Shown one piece after another: positions 47,074 to 58,000 of a stretch of DNA of 64,000 bases (positions within the stretch are counted from its first letter, which is position 1; each line of letters begins with the position of its first letter). A program made the position numbers and the translations under genes. Below the pieces are notes generated by a model. It searched no databases. It saw only the letters and a list, made by a program, of their open reading frames with translations, and was not told the DNA's origin. The DNA comes from Lineus longissimus (lineage: Eukaryota; Nemertea; Pilidiophora; Heteronemertea; Lineidae), in NCBI RefSeq assembly GCF_910592395.1, contig NC_088321.1, positions 15,748,001 to 15,812,000 on the forward strand, written 5' to 3'.

Positions 47074-49696
47074 ATGTATGCGTTGACATTATCAGTGTTG
47101 TTGCTACAAGGGATGATTGGAAGAACAGTGACGACAACAAACACGGATAACTTCCAGGTAATTCAGCGAAGCTCTAATTGAAGTCGCCTCGAAAAACCAT
47201 ATATTTATATTGGTTGGGCTAGCTCTGTTTTCTCATAGATTGGTAGAATGGCTAGAGGGGGAAGGGAGGCCCAAGGGTCATACAAAAATGAACAGAATTT
47301 CTGGGTTGACAGAAACTGAATGTCCTCCTTATAGGAACTGTGGTATGATACAACGCCTATATTTAGGTGTGCATGTGTGGAAATATGTGATTGGTGATCC
47401 GCTGCAGAATAGAGGCTGGGATTCCTGGCTATAGTGGTAAAGAGGTCCAAGTTTCGAACCCTACAGTTAGCGTGAGTCTTTATGCAGGTCTCTTTGTCTA
47501 ACTTCCCCTTCCACCCTTTTCTCTAGTGTATAATGAGTGTTCCAAATGAGTATTCAAAAACCCTAGTCACTGGACGCTGGACACTGTTGAAGGTCATCGT
47601 TGTCCACCAAATATGGATCAATCCCCGCATCTACCATCTCTTGCTCTGTGGCCACTCCAGAAATGCATCCTGACTCTCAAGCCATTGATCCACTCCGCCG
47701 GGGGAGGTAACGGACCGATTAACTCTGATGGTTCAGAATGCAGAAATGGAGCGCAGATGCAGATGAGATGGCACTGATGTGATGATCGATCAGACTCCGT
47801 GGTTGTACTGTAGGACGTACTGTTTGTGGGATTAGGAAATAGTGGGAAATAGAGTAATATAGTGGGAAATAGAGTAATATAGTAGGAAATAGAGTAATAT
47901 AGTGGGAAATAGTGATAAAGTTGGAAATAGAGTAAAATAAATCAACTGTGGTGTTTTAGCTCATATGGGTGAGCTTATGTTGTCACCTCTTGTTCGTCGT
48001 CCGTCGTCTGTCTGTCCGTGGGGTCCGTCCGTCGTCCGTCAACTATAGGGGAACGTTTGCTCACTATTGAGTCTAGAAACTTGAAACTTGGTGTGAGGAT
48101 GTCTTACGACAACATGACTTGACACAAAAAAAATCATCGCCATTTGATTTACTTTCTGGGCTCCAGGCGGCCATCTTTGAAAACCTTATTTTGTCAATAT
48201 CTCATGAAAGCTGAAGCTAGAACAATGACATTTTTATTTCTGATGAGACTACATGACATAATAATACGGGTGTTTGATTTGACCTACTTTTGAAGGTCAC
48301 AGAGGTCAAACTAAAAAATTCCAGGGAAGGAAGCACGTTTCGTAATTCATTGTCCTGACTCTTCAAATTTGATGTGTAGACACCTATTGGGCATCTGTAC
48401 ATATTAACAAAAACTCAGGTCAATGTGACCTACTTCTCAGGTGTAAGTAGGTGTAGAATTTTCCTGTAACCAGTCGACACGATGTACTGTAGTAACCTCA
48501 GTTAATCTACATTGATTTCTTTTTGGTCTGCAGACGACCTTGGTTTATGATCGATATGAGCATGCGCAGCAGCCATGTTATGCTACAGTTTATGATAGAC
48601 GTGTATCGAAGTTGAACGTTTACTCTCATGAATAAAGTCTGAGTTATCCATGAGATAATATAATGAGAACAATTTCTCCTATCGAATATGTTTGTGTGGT
48701 AATTATAAAAAGCAGTTTCGCTTTCCCCAAGTCTGGTTGGTGACAATCAAAGTAAGATCTTCGAATAGCCCGTTCTTTCGGTGAATAGTCGCAAAAACTT
48801 CGGCCGCTTTCTTTGTTAAAATGATGCGGTGGTCTTTTATCGTGTTGTGAAAATGTCGAAGGAAATGCATTTTCAGGGAAATTCATTTTCCACGGTGCTG
48901 ATGTTATCTTCTCTTCTAGGAGCAAGACTTACAAGAAGCTGGAGCAGCTCCGGCAAAAAGCGTATACTTGGAAGAAGGAATTATTCCAGAAGGGAGTTTG
49001 CTTTGTATTTTGGTTCGATACACCCTGCTACTGTTGGTACTATTTGTTGTTTGGATTTGGTCGAATATAAAAAAACGTTGGAATCCCAAACCAGAGAGGT
49101 GTCTTTGCAGTAAAGTTGATTGTTCAAGACAACCGGTGGAGGCACATGAAGTAAGTTGACTTGGGTCTGGTCGAAGAGCCAGGCCAATTAGATTTGATTT
49201 TGTGTTTCTCGTCTGCCACATTCAAAAAATGGCTGACTGTTTTCGCTTTCATTTTCATCATCAGTAAAACCATGATTTTCCTGGTGAAAAAGCTAGGGTT
49301 CATTAAAAAAAGTTAGCCAGAAAACAGAAAAGGTGGTAAGGTGATTACGAGTATACATGTATATGAAACTGTCGCTGATTGTTTTATTGAAAATTATGTA
49401 AAAGTGATGAACTATTTGAGGCAGGCTCAACAAGTAGGTATCTTTATTCTTCCTTTATGATGATGTTTTCCTTGCCAACCTTTCGTTTATATTGATTTCC
49501 CTTGTGTTAAAAGGACGAAGATAACTACGAAGATAGTAAACCATCATTACGAATCCCAAACTTTCAACGGCCAAACGTAGCGGATCAATTCTTCCACGTG
49601 GTAGTGGGTGGCCCTGAATATTTCGCGAAAAGCGAATTCTTCGTGAACGACAAGGACACTAAAAAAAGACACAAAAAGAGACTCAGCTGTCGAAAG
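47074..49696 (+). CDS. Predicted secreted/membrane protein exons, possibly the 5' part of the BIR gene
   Basis: Three exons with good splice sites, all phase 0. 47074-47157 encodes a signal-peptide-like start (MYALTLSVLLLQGMIGRTV). 48920-49150 encodes a short luminal acidic segment, then one membrane helix (about LCILVRYTLLLLVLFVVWIW), followed by a basic stop-transfer (NIKKRWNPKP) and a Cys-containing tail. 49514-49696 encodes a charged region ending KKRHKKRLSCRK. This is a type I single-pass layout of at least 166 residues. No family recognised. The next exon downstream on the same strand is the BIR-UBA exon at 50133, but its reading frame would need one extra base-phase, so either a small exon between 49697 and 50132 is missed or the two are separate genes. 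Confidence 0.5.
47418..47530 (+). mobile_element. tRNA-like SINE head
   Basis: TGGCTATAGTGGTAAAGAGG (A-box-like) and AAGTTTCGAACCCTA (B box, near consensus) are spaced as in a tRNA promoter, inside an intron of the plus-strand exons at 47-49 kb. No complete tRNA fold was seen, so a SINE is the better reading. Confidence 0.5.
47837..47940. repeat. Short tandem repeat, about 20-bp unit
   Basis: AGTGGGAAATAGAGTAATAT is repeated about four times with small changes in the intron between the signal-peptide and membrane-helix exons. Confidence 0.8.
47955..48300 (+). repeat. Dispersed repeat with GTC-rich head, copy 2
   Basis: Same block order as 24791-25090: TTAGCTCATATGGGTGAGCT, a GTCCGTC microsatellite (47995-48040), AACTTGGTGTGAGG, and TTCTGGGCTCCAGGCGGCCA. 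Intronic here. Confidence 0.65.
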
Positions 49697-50132
49697 GTAT
49701 GACCTGACTGAAATTGCTGCGCGTAATTGACATGCATGTTCGGTTATTTGCACCTTGTCATTTTACCTTACTAGAAACTCACCACAATGTTTATTTGGCT
49801 GCCTATAGATAGCGTAGTGGAAACTTCAGTGCCCGACATGTCCGCACGGTTTCATTCTTTGGCGATCCCAGTATGCGCTTGTGGTAAAGAGGGCGACTTC
49901 CTTTGACAGCGTATTTTTTGCTTCGGTGCCCATCTCACTCTATAATGATAATACAAGCCGCCAAAATATTGTCCACGTAGCCAAAAAAGAGTTAGTCCGA
50001 TCTCGACACATATAGCATCTTTAATTTTCATTTGTTTCGGTTACGTTGGGTACAGCTCGGATCAGAGACATTTGTGCTATATCCAGCCTGTATTCAAAGA
50101 CAAACCAACTCAACATTTGCTTTTATTTTCAG

Positions 50133-50845
50133 TCTATTTCTCTGCCTTGCTACGATCCCCTGGAATGTCAGATTTTGACACAAGGAATTCAAGCCATCCA
50201 GAATACTGCCATCTTCAAGCAAGATTGGCAACATTTAGAACCTGGAGGGGGAAAGCAAATGCACTGGAATTGGCTGAGGCTGGGATGTTTTCCAAGCAAG
50301 ATGGAGACAGAACCGAGTGTTTCCATTGCGCGATACCTTTAAAAGAGTGGGACCGTCATGATAATCCCTGGATAGAGCACGCAAGATTCAGCCCCTGTTG
50401 CAGATTCCTAATATTCAGCAAAGGTATTGATTTCGTTACAAGTTGTTTGGAGTACTATGAAATAATCAACGCAAATTTTGAGGCCTTGAAAAACCAACAC
50501 AGAATCGAGCTACGTTTATTACATTCAACACCAATTGCAGAGTCCAGCCCTTCCAGCGCATCAGGCACCAATTTGCGATATGAAGAGAGGCGGAAACGAC
50601 AACAACAACGACCAACGGGGATTATGCGCCGAGTTGAGCCAAGAGAAATTAGGTCAAGACTGGATTCTGATCAATCAAAGCAGCTTCTCAATCTTGGCTA
50701 TCCACGCGAATTGGTTGGACAAGTTATCGGGGAGCAGCTTCAAACCCAAGGAGATGATTTCAAGAGCTATGCCGACTTTGTCGAAGCTGTCATGGGAGCC
50801 GCTGAGATGCTCAATATCCCTCTTCCCACCAGCCGCTCCAAGTAG
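50133..50845 (+). CDS. Inhibitor-of-apoptosis-like protein, BIR + UBA, no RING (terminal exon)
   Basis: The open frame runs from an excellent acceptor (TTGCTTTTATTTTCAG) to the stop at 50845. If the exon is instead the start of its own gene, the ATG at 50165 gives 226 residues. The BIR domain (HPEYCHLQARLATF to SPCCRFL) has the GxxD-like turn and all four zinc ligands (CFHC, then H and C of EHARFSPC). A linker follows, with SCLEYYEIINANFEAL, a basic RRKRQQQRP patch, then a UBA-like domain (LLNLGYPRELVGQVIGEQLQ to DFVEAVMGAAEML) as in XIAP and cIAP proteins. There is no C-terminal RING, so it would lack its own ubiquitin-ligase activity. BIR domains bind caspases or IAP-binding motifs; UBA binds ubiquitin chains. 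A damaged paralogue lies 4.2 kb upstream in opposite orientation. Confidence 0.85.
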
Positions 50846-52060
50846 ACAATGTTTTGCTTATATAGGGCTTATGAAAACTCGTTTCACAGATGGCTATTCA
50901 ATGCAGGGAACTGTCAAAAGGCATGTGAAAATGCTAATGCACTATTCAGGATATAAAGAAATGGTCAAATACAGTAGACACCATTTTCAAACCGACACCA
51001 ATTATTTAAAAATTACTTGGTTGACTGTCTCCATTTTAATTTCCTTATCGTTTTATCAGTTCTATATTATTAATGATATTATTCATTATTCTTATACAAT
51101 ATATATCTCCCATACCAATAATAATAAGCTAATCTTAGATGGCCTGTTGCGTATCACAATATGCGTTTGTCTTTTGTTTCTCTTAAGTCGGCCACGTTAT
51201 TACCCTCAAGGGTAATAACGTAACGCAAGTGAGGTTTGTTTTCTGGTGTAAGTGGATCAAAGCATACACTTTATAGGTTTTTTTTCATTGTCACTGACAT
51301 TTCGGACGACTGTGCAAATACCACTGGGCCCGGCGATTTCTTCAAAAATGTAAAAATCCTCTTGGGGGCCCAAAATTGGATTTAAGAAAAAACTAACTTT
51401 AAGGAAATCTGCCCAGTAGTTTTCGTTCAGCGGTCCTAAACATGCTAAAGGATCGTGGCATTTACCTATGAGGCCGACTTTGATCGGGTCGTTCTTGGTC
51501 ACATGTGATCAGACATCACATGAGAAGACACATGATCTTGTCCTCAATCACGGCCCGGTCACAAATGTAAGACAGATTGAAACCGTGAAGTTGATACGGT
51601 GATAGCAAAAACCAACAGTTGTTTCTCTTTGCGTTCGGCTTTGGCCTGTCGTATCTCGTGTGACCGAATGATAGATTATATGTGCATGACAAACACTCAA
51701 TCCAGGAAGTCATGAGGGTCAAGCATGCATTGGTTATTTGAAGAGATGACTGCAAAAAGTTTGGACATTCCAACCATTCTCATGTTTTTTTTATTAATTT
51801 TGTTTACAGCTAATTTCGCAGAGCATGCCGCCGCTCATCAATCACCGAAAAAAAAGATAAGCTGTGATTTGGATGCTTCACAAGCCGCTGCAAACCTCTG
51901 AAATATCCTCATAACATGAAAAATTGTTTTCACTAGGCTTCAGGAGTCAATGTCAATCTAAATTATTTATATAGCCTATAGTTTTAGGTTATTTGGGTTA
52001 ACGAGGATATATTTATCACGAATATAAATCATGAGGAAAATATCGATAAAGAAGGTTAAG
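50846..52060. other. 3' flank of the IAP gene, no other gene seen
   Basis: AT-rich just after the stop codon, then unremarkable. A short inverted repeat (TTACCCTCAAGGGTAA) lies at 51201-51216. Confidence 0.5.
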
Positions 52061-52065
52061 TGGAA

Positions 52066-55000
52066 TTTGGCAATCAAATGTTGACATTGAATTTTGTGGA
52101 GTTTCCCAGTGGAAAATAACATCCTCGAGCACTTTACAGGGTGTCTAAAAAGATTAACATCATCATTTGGGATTGCGGTAAACGTAGTGATTTTGTGACA
52201 GGAAAATTCGTGCGTGGAAAATTCGTCCCCAGAAAATTTGTTCATAGAAAATTCGTCCCTGAGGAAAATTCGCCCCTAAAAAATTCGTCCCCGAGGGAAA
52301 TTCGTCCCCGGAAAATTCGTCCTCGAGGGAAATTCGTCCCTGAAAACCTGGAAAATTCGTCCCCGAGGGAAATTCGTCCCTGAAAAATTCGTCCTCGAAG
52401 GAAATTCGTCCCTGGAAAATTCGTCCTCGAGGAAAATTCGTCCTCGAGGAAAATTCGTCCCTGGACCCTGGAAAATTCGTCCCCGAGGGAAATTCGTCAC
52501 TGAAAAATTCGTCCTCGAGGGAAATTCGTCCCTGGAAAATACGTCCTCGAGGAAAATTCGTCCTTGAGGGAAATTCGTCCCTAGAAAAATCGTCCCTGAG
52601 GAAAATTCGTCCCTGGCAAATTCAACCCTGGGGAAAATTCGTCCCCAGAAAATTCGTCCCCGAAGGAAACTCGTCCCTGAGGAAAATTCGTCCCTGGAAA
52701 ATTCGTCCCCGAGGAAAATTCGTCCCCGGCAAATTCAGCCCCGAGGAAAATTCATCCCTGGAAAATTCATCCCTGAGGAAAATTCGTGTCTGAAAAATTC
52801 AGCCCTGAAGCCATTAACATCATCATTTCGGATTCCGGTAAACGTAGTGATTTTGTTACAGGAAAATTCGTCCGTGGAAAATTCGTCCCCAGAAAATTTG
52901 TTCCTAGAAAATTCGTACCTGAGGAAAATTTGTCCCTGGAAAATTCGTCCTCGAGGAAAATTCGTCCCCGGAAAATTTGTCCTCGAGGGAAATTCGTCCC
53001 TGGAAAACTCGTCCTCGAGGGAAATTCGTCCTCGAGGGAAATTCGTCCCTGGAAAATTCGTCCCCGAGGGAAATTCATCCCTGGCAAATTCGTCCTCGAG
53101 GGAAATTCGTGCCTGGAAATTTCGTCCTCGAGGAAAATTCGTCCTCGAGGGAAATTCGTCCCTGGAAAATTCGTCCCTGAGGAAAATTCGTACCTGGAAA
53201 AGTCGTCCTCGAGGGAAATTTGTCCCTGGAAAACTCGTCCCCGAGGACAACTCGTCCCCAGCAAATTCAACCCCGAGGAAAATTCGTCCCCGGAAAAAAA
53301 ATTCGTCCCTGAGGGAAATTCGTCCCTGGAAAATTCGTCCCCGAGGAAAATTCGTCCGAGGAAAATTCGTCCCTGGAAATTGCGTCCCAGAGGAAAATAT
53401 TCGTCCCCGGTAAATTCAGACCCAAGGAAAATTCATCCCTGGAAAATTCAGCCTCGAGGAAAATTCGTCTCCGGAAAATTCAGCCCTGAAGCCCTTAACA
53501 CCATCATTTCGGATTCCGGTAAACGTAGTGATTTTGTTACAGGAATATTCGTCCGTGGAAAATTCGTCCCCAGAAAATTTGTTCCTAGAAAATTCTTCCC
53601 TGAGGAAAATTCGTACATGGAAAATTCGTCCTCGAGGGAAATTCGTCCCTGGAAAATTCGTCCCCGAGGGAAATTCGTCCCTGGAAAATTCGTCCCCGAG
53701 GAAAATTCGTCACCGGCAAATTCAACCCTGAGAAAAATTCGTCCCCGGATAATTCGTCCCTGGAAAGCAAATTCATGTTGATGGAAAGACCCTGACTCTA
53801 ATTTGTCATATTTTGTTATAAGACCTGTTTCAACACCTCTATCACGTATTCCCGACGAACCTTTCCTTTATGTTGATAAAATGTTGATATTGAATTTTGT
53901 GGAGTTTCCCAGTGGAAAATAACTTCTCCAGCACTTTACAGGGTGTCTCAAAAGATTAACATCATCATTTCGGATTCCGGTAAACGTAGTGATTTTGTTA
54001 CAGGAAAATACGTCGGTGGAAAATTCGTCCCCAGAAAAATTGTTCCTAGAAAATTCTTCCCTGAGGAAAATTCGTAACTGGAAAATTCGTCCTCGAGGGA
54101 AATTCGTCCCCGGAAAATTCGTCCCTGAGGAAAATTCGTCCCCGGCAAATTCAACCCCAAGGAAAATTCGTCCCCGGAAAATTCGTCCCCAGAAAATTTG
54201 TTCCTAGAAAATGCTTCCCCGAGGAAAATTCGTCCCTGGAAAATTCGTCCCCAAGGGAGATGCGTCCACGGAAAATTCGTCCTCGAGGGAAATTCGTACC
54301 TGGAAAATTCGTCCCCGAGGGAAATTCGTCCCTGGAAAATTTGTCCTGTAGGGAAATTCGTCTCTTGAAAATTCGTCCCCGTGGGAAATTCGTCCCTGGA
54401 AAATTCGTCCCTGGAAAATTCGTCCCTGGAAAATTCCTCCCCTAGGGAAATTCGTCCCTAAAAAATTTGTCCCTGGAAAATTCGTTCCCTAGGGGGAAAT
54501 TAGTTCCTGGAAAATTCGTCCCCGGAAAATTTGTCCTCGAGGGAAATTCGTCCCTGGAAAATTCGTCCCCGAGGAAAATTCGTCCTTGCAAAATTCGTCC
54601 CCGAGGAAAATGCATCCCCGAAAAATTCGTCCTCGAGGGAAATTCGTACCTGGAAAATTCGTCCCTAAGGGAAATTCGTACCTGGAAAATTCGTCCCCGA
54701 GGGAAATTCGTCCCAGGAAATTCGTCCCCTTGGGAAATTCGTCCCTGGAAAATTCGTCCCCTTGGGAAATTCGTCCTTGGAAAATTCGTCCCCGAGGAAA
54801 ATTCGTCCCTGGAAAATTCGTCCCCTAGGGAAATTCGTCCCTGGAAAATTCGTCCCCTAGGGAAATTCGTTCCTGGAAAATTCGTCCCCGGAATATTCGT
54901 CCTCAAGGGAAATTCGTCCCTAGAAAATTCGTCCCCTAGGGAAATTCGTCTCCGGAAAATTCTTCCTCGAGGGAAATTCGTCCCTGGAAAATTCGTCCCC

Positions 55001-58000
55001 TAGGAAAAATCGTACCTGGAAAATTCGTCCTCGAAGGAAATTCGTCCTCGAGGGGAAATTTCTCCACGGAAAAATCGTCCTCGAAGGAAATTCGTCCCTG
55101 GAAAATTCGTCCCTTTGGGAAATTCGTCCCTGGAAAATTCGTCCCCGAGGGAAATTCGTCCCTGGAAAATTCTTCCTCGAGGGAAATTCGTCCCTGGAAA
55201 ATTCGTCCCCTAGGAAAAATCGTACCTGGAAAATTCGTCCTCGAAGGAAATTCGTCCTCAAGGGGAAATTTCTCCACGGAAAAATCGTCCTCGAAGGAAA
55301 TTCGTCCCTGGAAAATTCGTCCCTTTGGGAAATTCGTCCCTGGAAAATTTGTCCCCCAGGGAAATTCGTACCTGGAAAATTTGTCCCAGAGGGAAATTCG
55401 TACCTGGAAAATTCGTCCCCTAGGAAAAATCGTACCTGGAAAATTCGTCCTCGAAGGAAATTCGTCCTCAAGGGGAAATTTCTCCACGGAAAAATCGTCC
55501 TCGAAGGAAATTCGTCCCTGGAAAATTCGTCCCTTTGGGAAATTCGTCCCTGGAAAATTTGTCCCCCAGGGAAATTCGTACCTGGAAAATTCGTCCCCGA
55601 GGAAAATTCGTCATTGGAAAATTCGTCCTCGAGGGAATTTCGTTCCTGGAAAATTCGTCCCCTAGGGAAATTCGTACCTGGAAAATTCGTCCCCTGGGGA
55701 AATTCGTCCCTCCAAAATGTTGATATTGAATTTTGTGGAGTTTCCCAGTGGAAAATAACTTCTCCAGCATTTTACAGGGTGTCTCAAATGATTAACAACA
55801 TCATTTCGGATTCCTGTAAACGTAGTGATTTTGTTACAGGAAAATACGTCGGTGGAAAATTCATCCCCGGTAAAATTGTTCCTAGAAAATTCTTCCCTGA
55901 GGAAAATTCGTAACTGGAAAATTCGTATTGAGGGAAATTCGTCCCCGGAACATTCGTCCCTGAGGAAAATTCGTCCCCGGCAAATTCAACCCCGAGGAAA
56001 ATTCGTCCCCGGAAAATTCGTCCCCAGAAAATTTGTTCCTAGAAAATGCTTCCCCGAGGAAAATTCGTCCCTGGAAAATTTGTCCCCAAGGGAAATGCGT
56101 CCCCGGAAAATTCGTCCTCGAGGGAAATTCGTACCTGGAAAATTCGTCCCCTAGGGAAATTTGTACCTGGAAAATTCGTCCACGAGGAAAATTCGTCCCT
56201 GGAAAATACGTCCTGTAGCGAAATTCGTCCCTAGAAAATTCGTCCCCGAGGAAAATTCATCCCTGGAAAATTCGTCCCTGGAAAATTCGTCCCTGGAATA
56301 TTCGTCCCTGGAAAATTCGTCCCCTAGGGAAATTCGTCCCCTAGTGGAATATTTTCCCTGGACAATTCGTCCCCTAGTGGGAAATTCGTTCCTGGAAAAT
56401 TCGTCCCCGGAAAATTCGTCCTCGAGGGAAATTCGTCCCTGGAAAATTCGTCCCCGAAGAAAATTCGTCCTTGCAAAATTCGTCCCCGAGGAAAATGCGT
56501 CCCCGGAAAATTCGTCCTCGAGGGAAATTCGAACCTGGAAAATTCGTCCCTAAGGGAAATTCGTACCTGGAAAATTCGTCCCCTAGGGAAATTCGTCCCT
56601 GGAAAATTCGTTCTCGAGGGAAATTCGTCCCTGGAAAATTCGTCCCCTATGGAAATTAGTCCCTGGAAAATTTGTCCCCTAGGTAAATTCGTCCCTGGAA
56701 AATTCGTCCCCTAGGGAAATTCGTCCCTGGAAAATCCGTCCCCTGGGGAAATTCGTTCCCGGAAAATTCGTCCCCGAGGAAAATTGTTCCCTGGAAAATT
56801 CGTCCCCGAGGAAAATTCGTCCTTGGAAAATTCCTCCTCTAGGGAAATTCGTACCTGGAAAATTCTTCCTCTAGGGAAATTCGTACCTGGAAAATCCGTC
56901 CCCTGGGGAAATTCGTTCCCGGAAAATTCGTCCCCGAGGAAAATTCGTCCCTGGAAAATTCGTCCCCGGGGAAAATTCGTCCTTGGAAAATTCCTCCTCT
57001 AGGGAAATTCGTACCTGGAAAATTCCTCCTCTAGGGAAATTCGTACCTGGAAAATTCGTCCCCTAGAGAAATTCGTTCCTGGAAAATTCGTCCCCTAGAG
57101 AAATTCGTTCCTGGAAAATTCGTCCCCGGAAAATTCGTCCTCAAGGGAAATTCGTCCCTAGAAAATTCGTCCCCTAGGAAAAATTCGTTCCCGGAAAATT
57201 CTTCCTCGAGGGAAATTCGTCCCTGGAAAATTCGTGCCCTAGGAAAAATCGTACCTGGAAAATTCGTCCTCGAAGGAAATTCGTCCTCGAGGGGAAATTT
57301 CTCCGCAGAAAAATCGTCCTCGAAGGAAATTCGTCCCTGGAAAATTCGTTGCATAGGGAAATTCGTCCCTGGAAACTTCGTTCCCTAGGGAAATTCGTCC
57401 CTGGAAAATTCGTCCTCGAGGGAAATTCGTCCCTGGAAAATTCGTCCCCTATGAAAATTAGTCCCTGGAAAATTTGTCCCCTAGGTAAATTCGTACCTGG
57501 AAAATTCGTCCCAGAGGGAAATTCGTCCCTGGAAAATTCGACCCCTAGGGAAATTCGTCCCTGGAAAATCCGTCCCCTGGGGAAATTCGTTCCCGGAAAA
57601 TTCGTCCCCGAGGAAAATTCGTCCCTGGAAAATTCGTCCCCGAGGAAAATTCGTCCTTGGAAAATTCCTCCTCTAGGGAAATTCGTACCTGGAAAATTCG
57701 TCCCCTAGGGAAATTCGTACCTGGAAAATTCGTCCCCTGGGGAAATTCGTCCCTCCAAAATGTTGATATTGAATTTTGTGGAGTTTCCCAGTGGAAAATA
57801 ACTTCTCCAGCACTTTACAGGGTGTTTCAAAAGATTAACATCATCATTTCGGATTCCGGTAAACGTAGTGATTTTGTTACAGGAAAATACGTCGGTGGAA
57901 AATTCGTCCCCAGAAAAATTGTTCCTAAAAATTCTTTCCTGAGGAAAATTCGTGACTGGAAAATTCGTCCTCGAGGGAAATTCGTCCCCGGAAAATTCGT

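Noticed and set aside
50046-50342. Alternative frame over the BIR exon that would be in phase with the upstream exon 3
   Set aside because: It has no domain similarity and ends after about 70 codons, while the other frame encodes a complete BIR with all zinc ligands.
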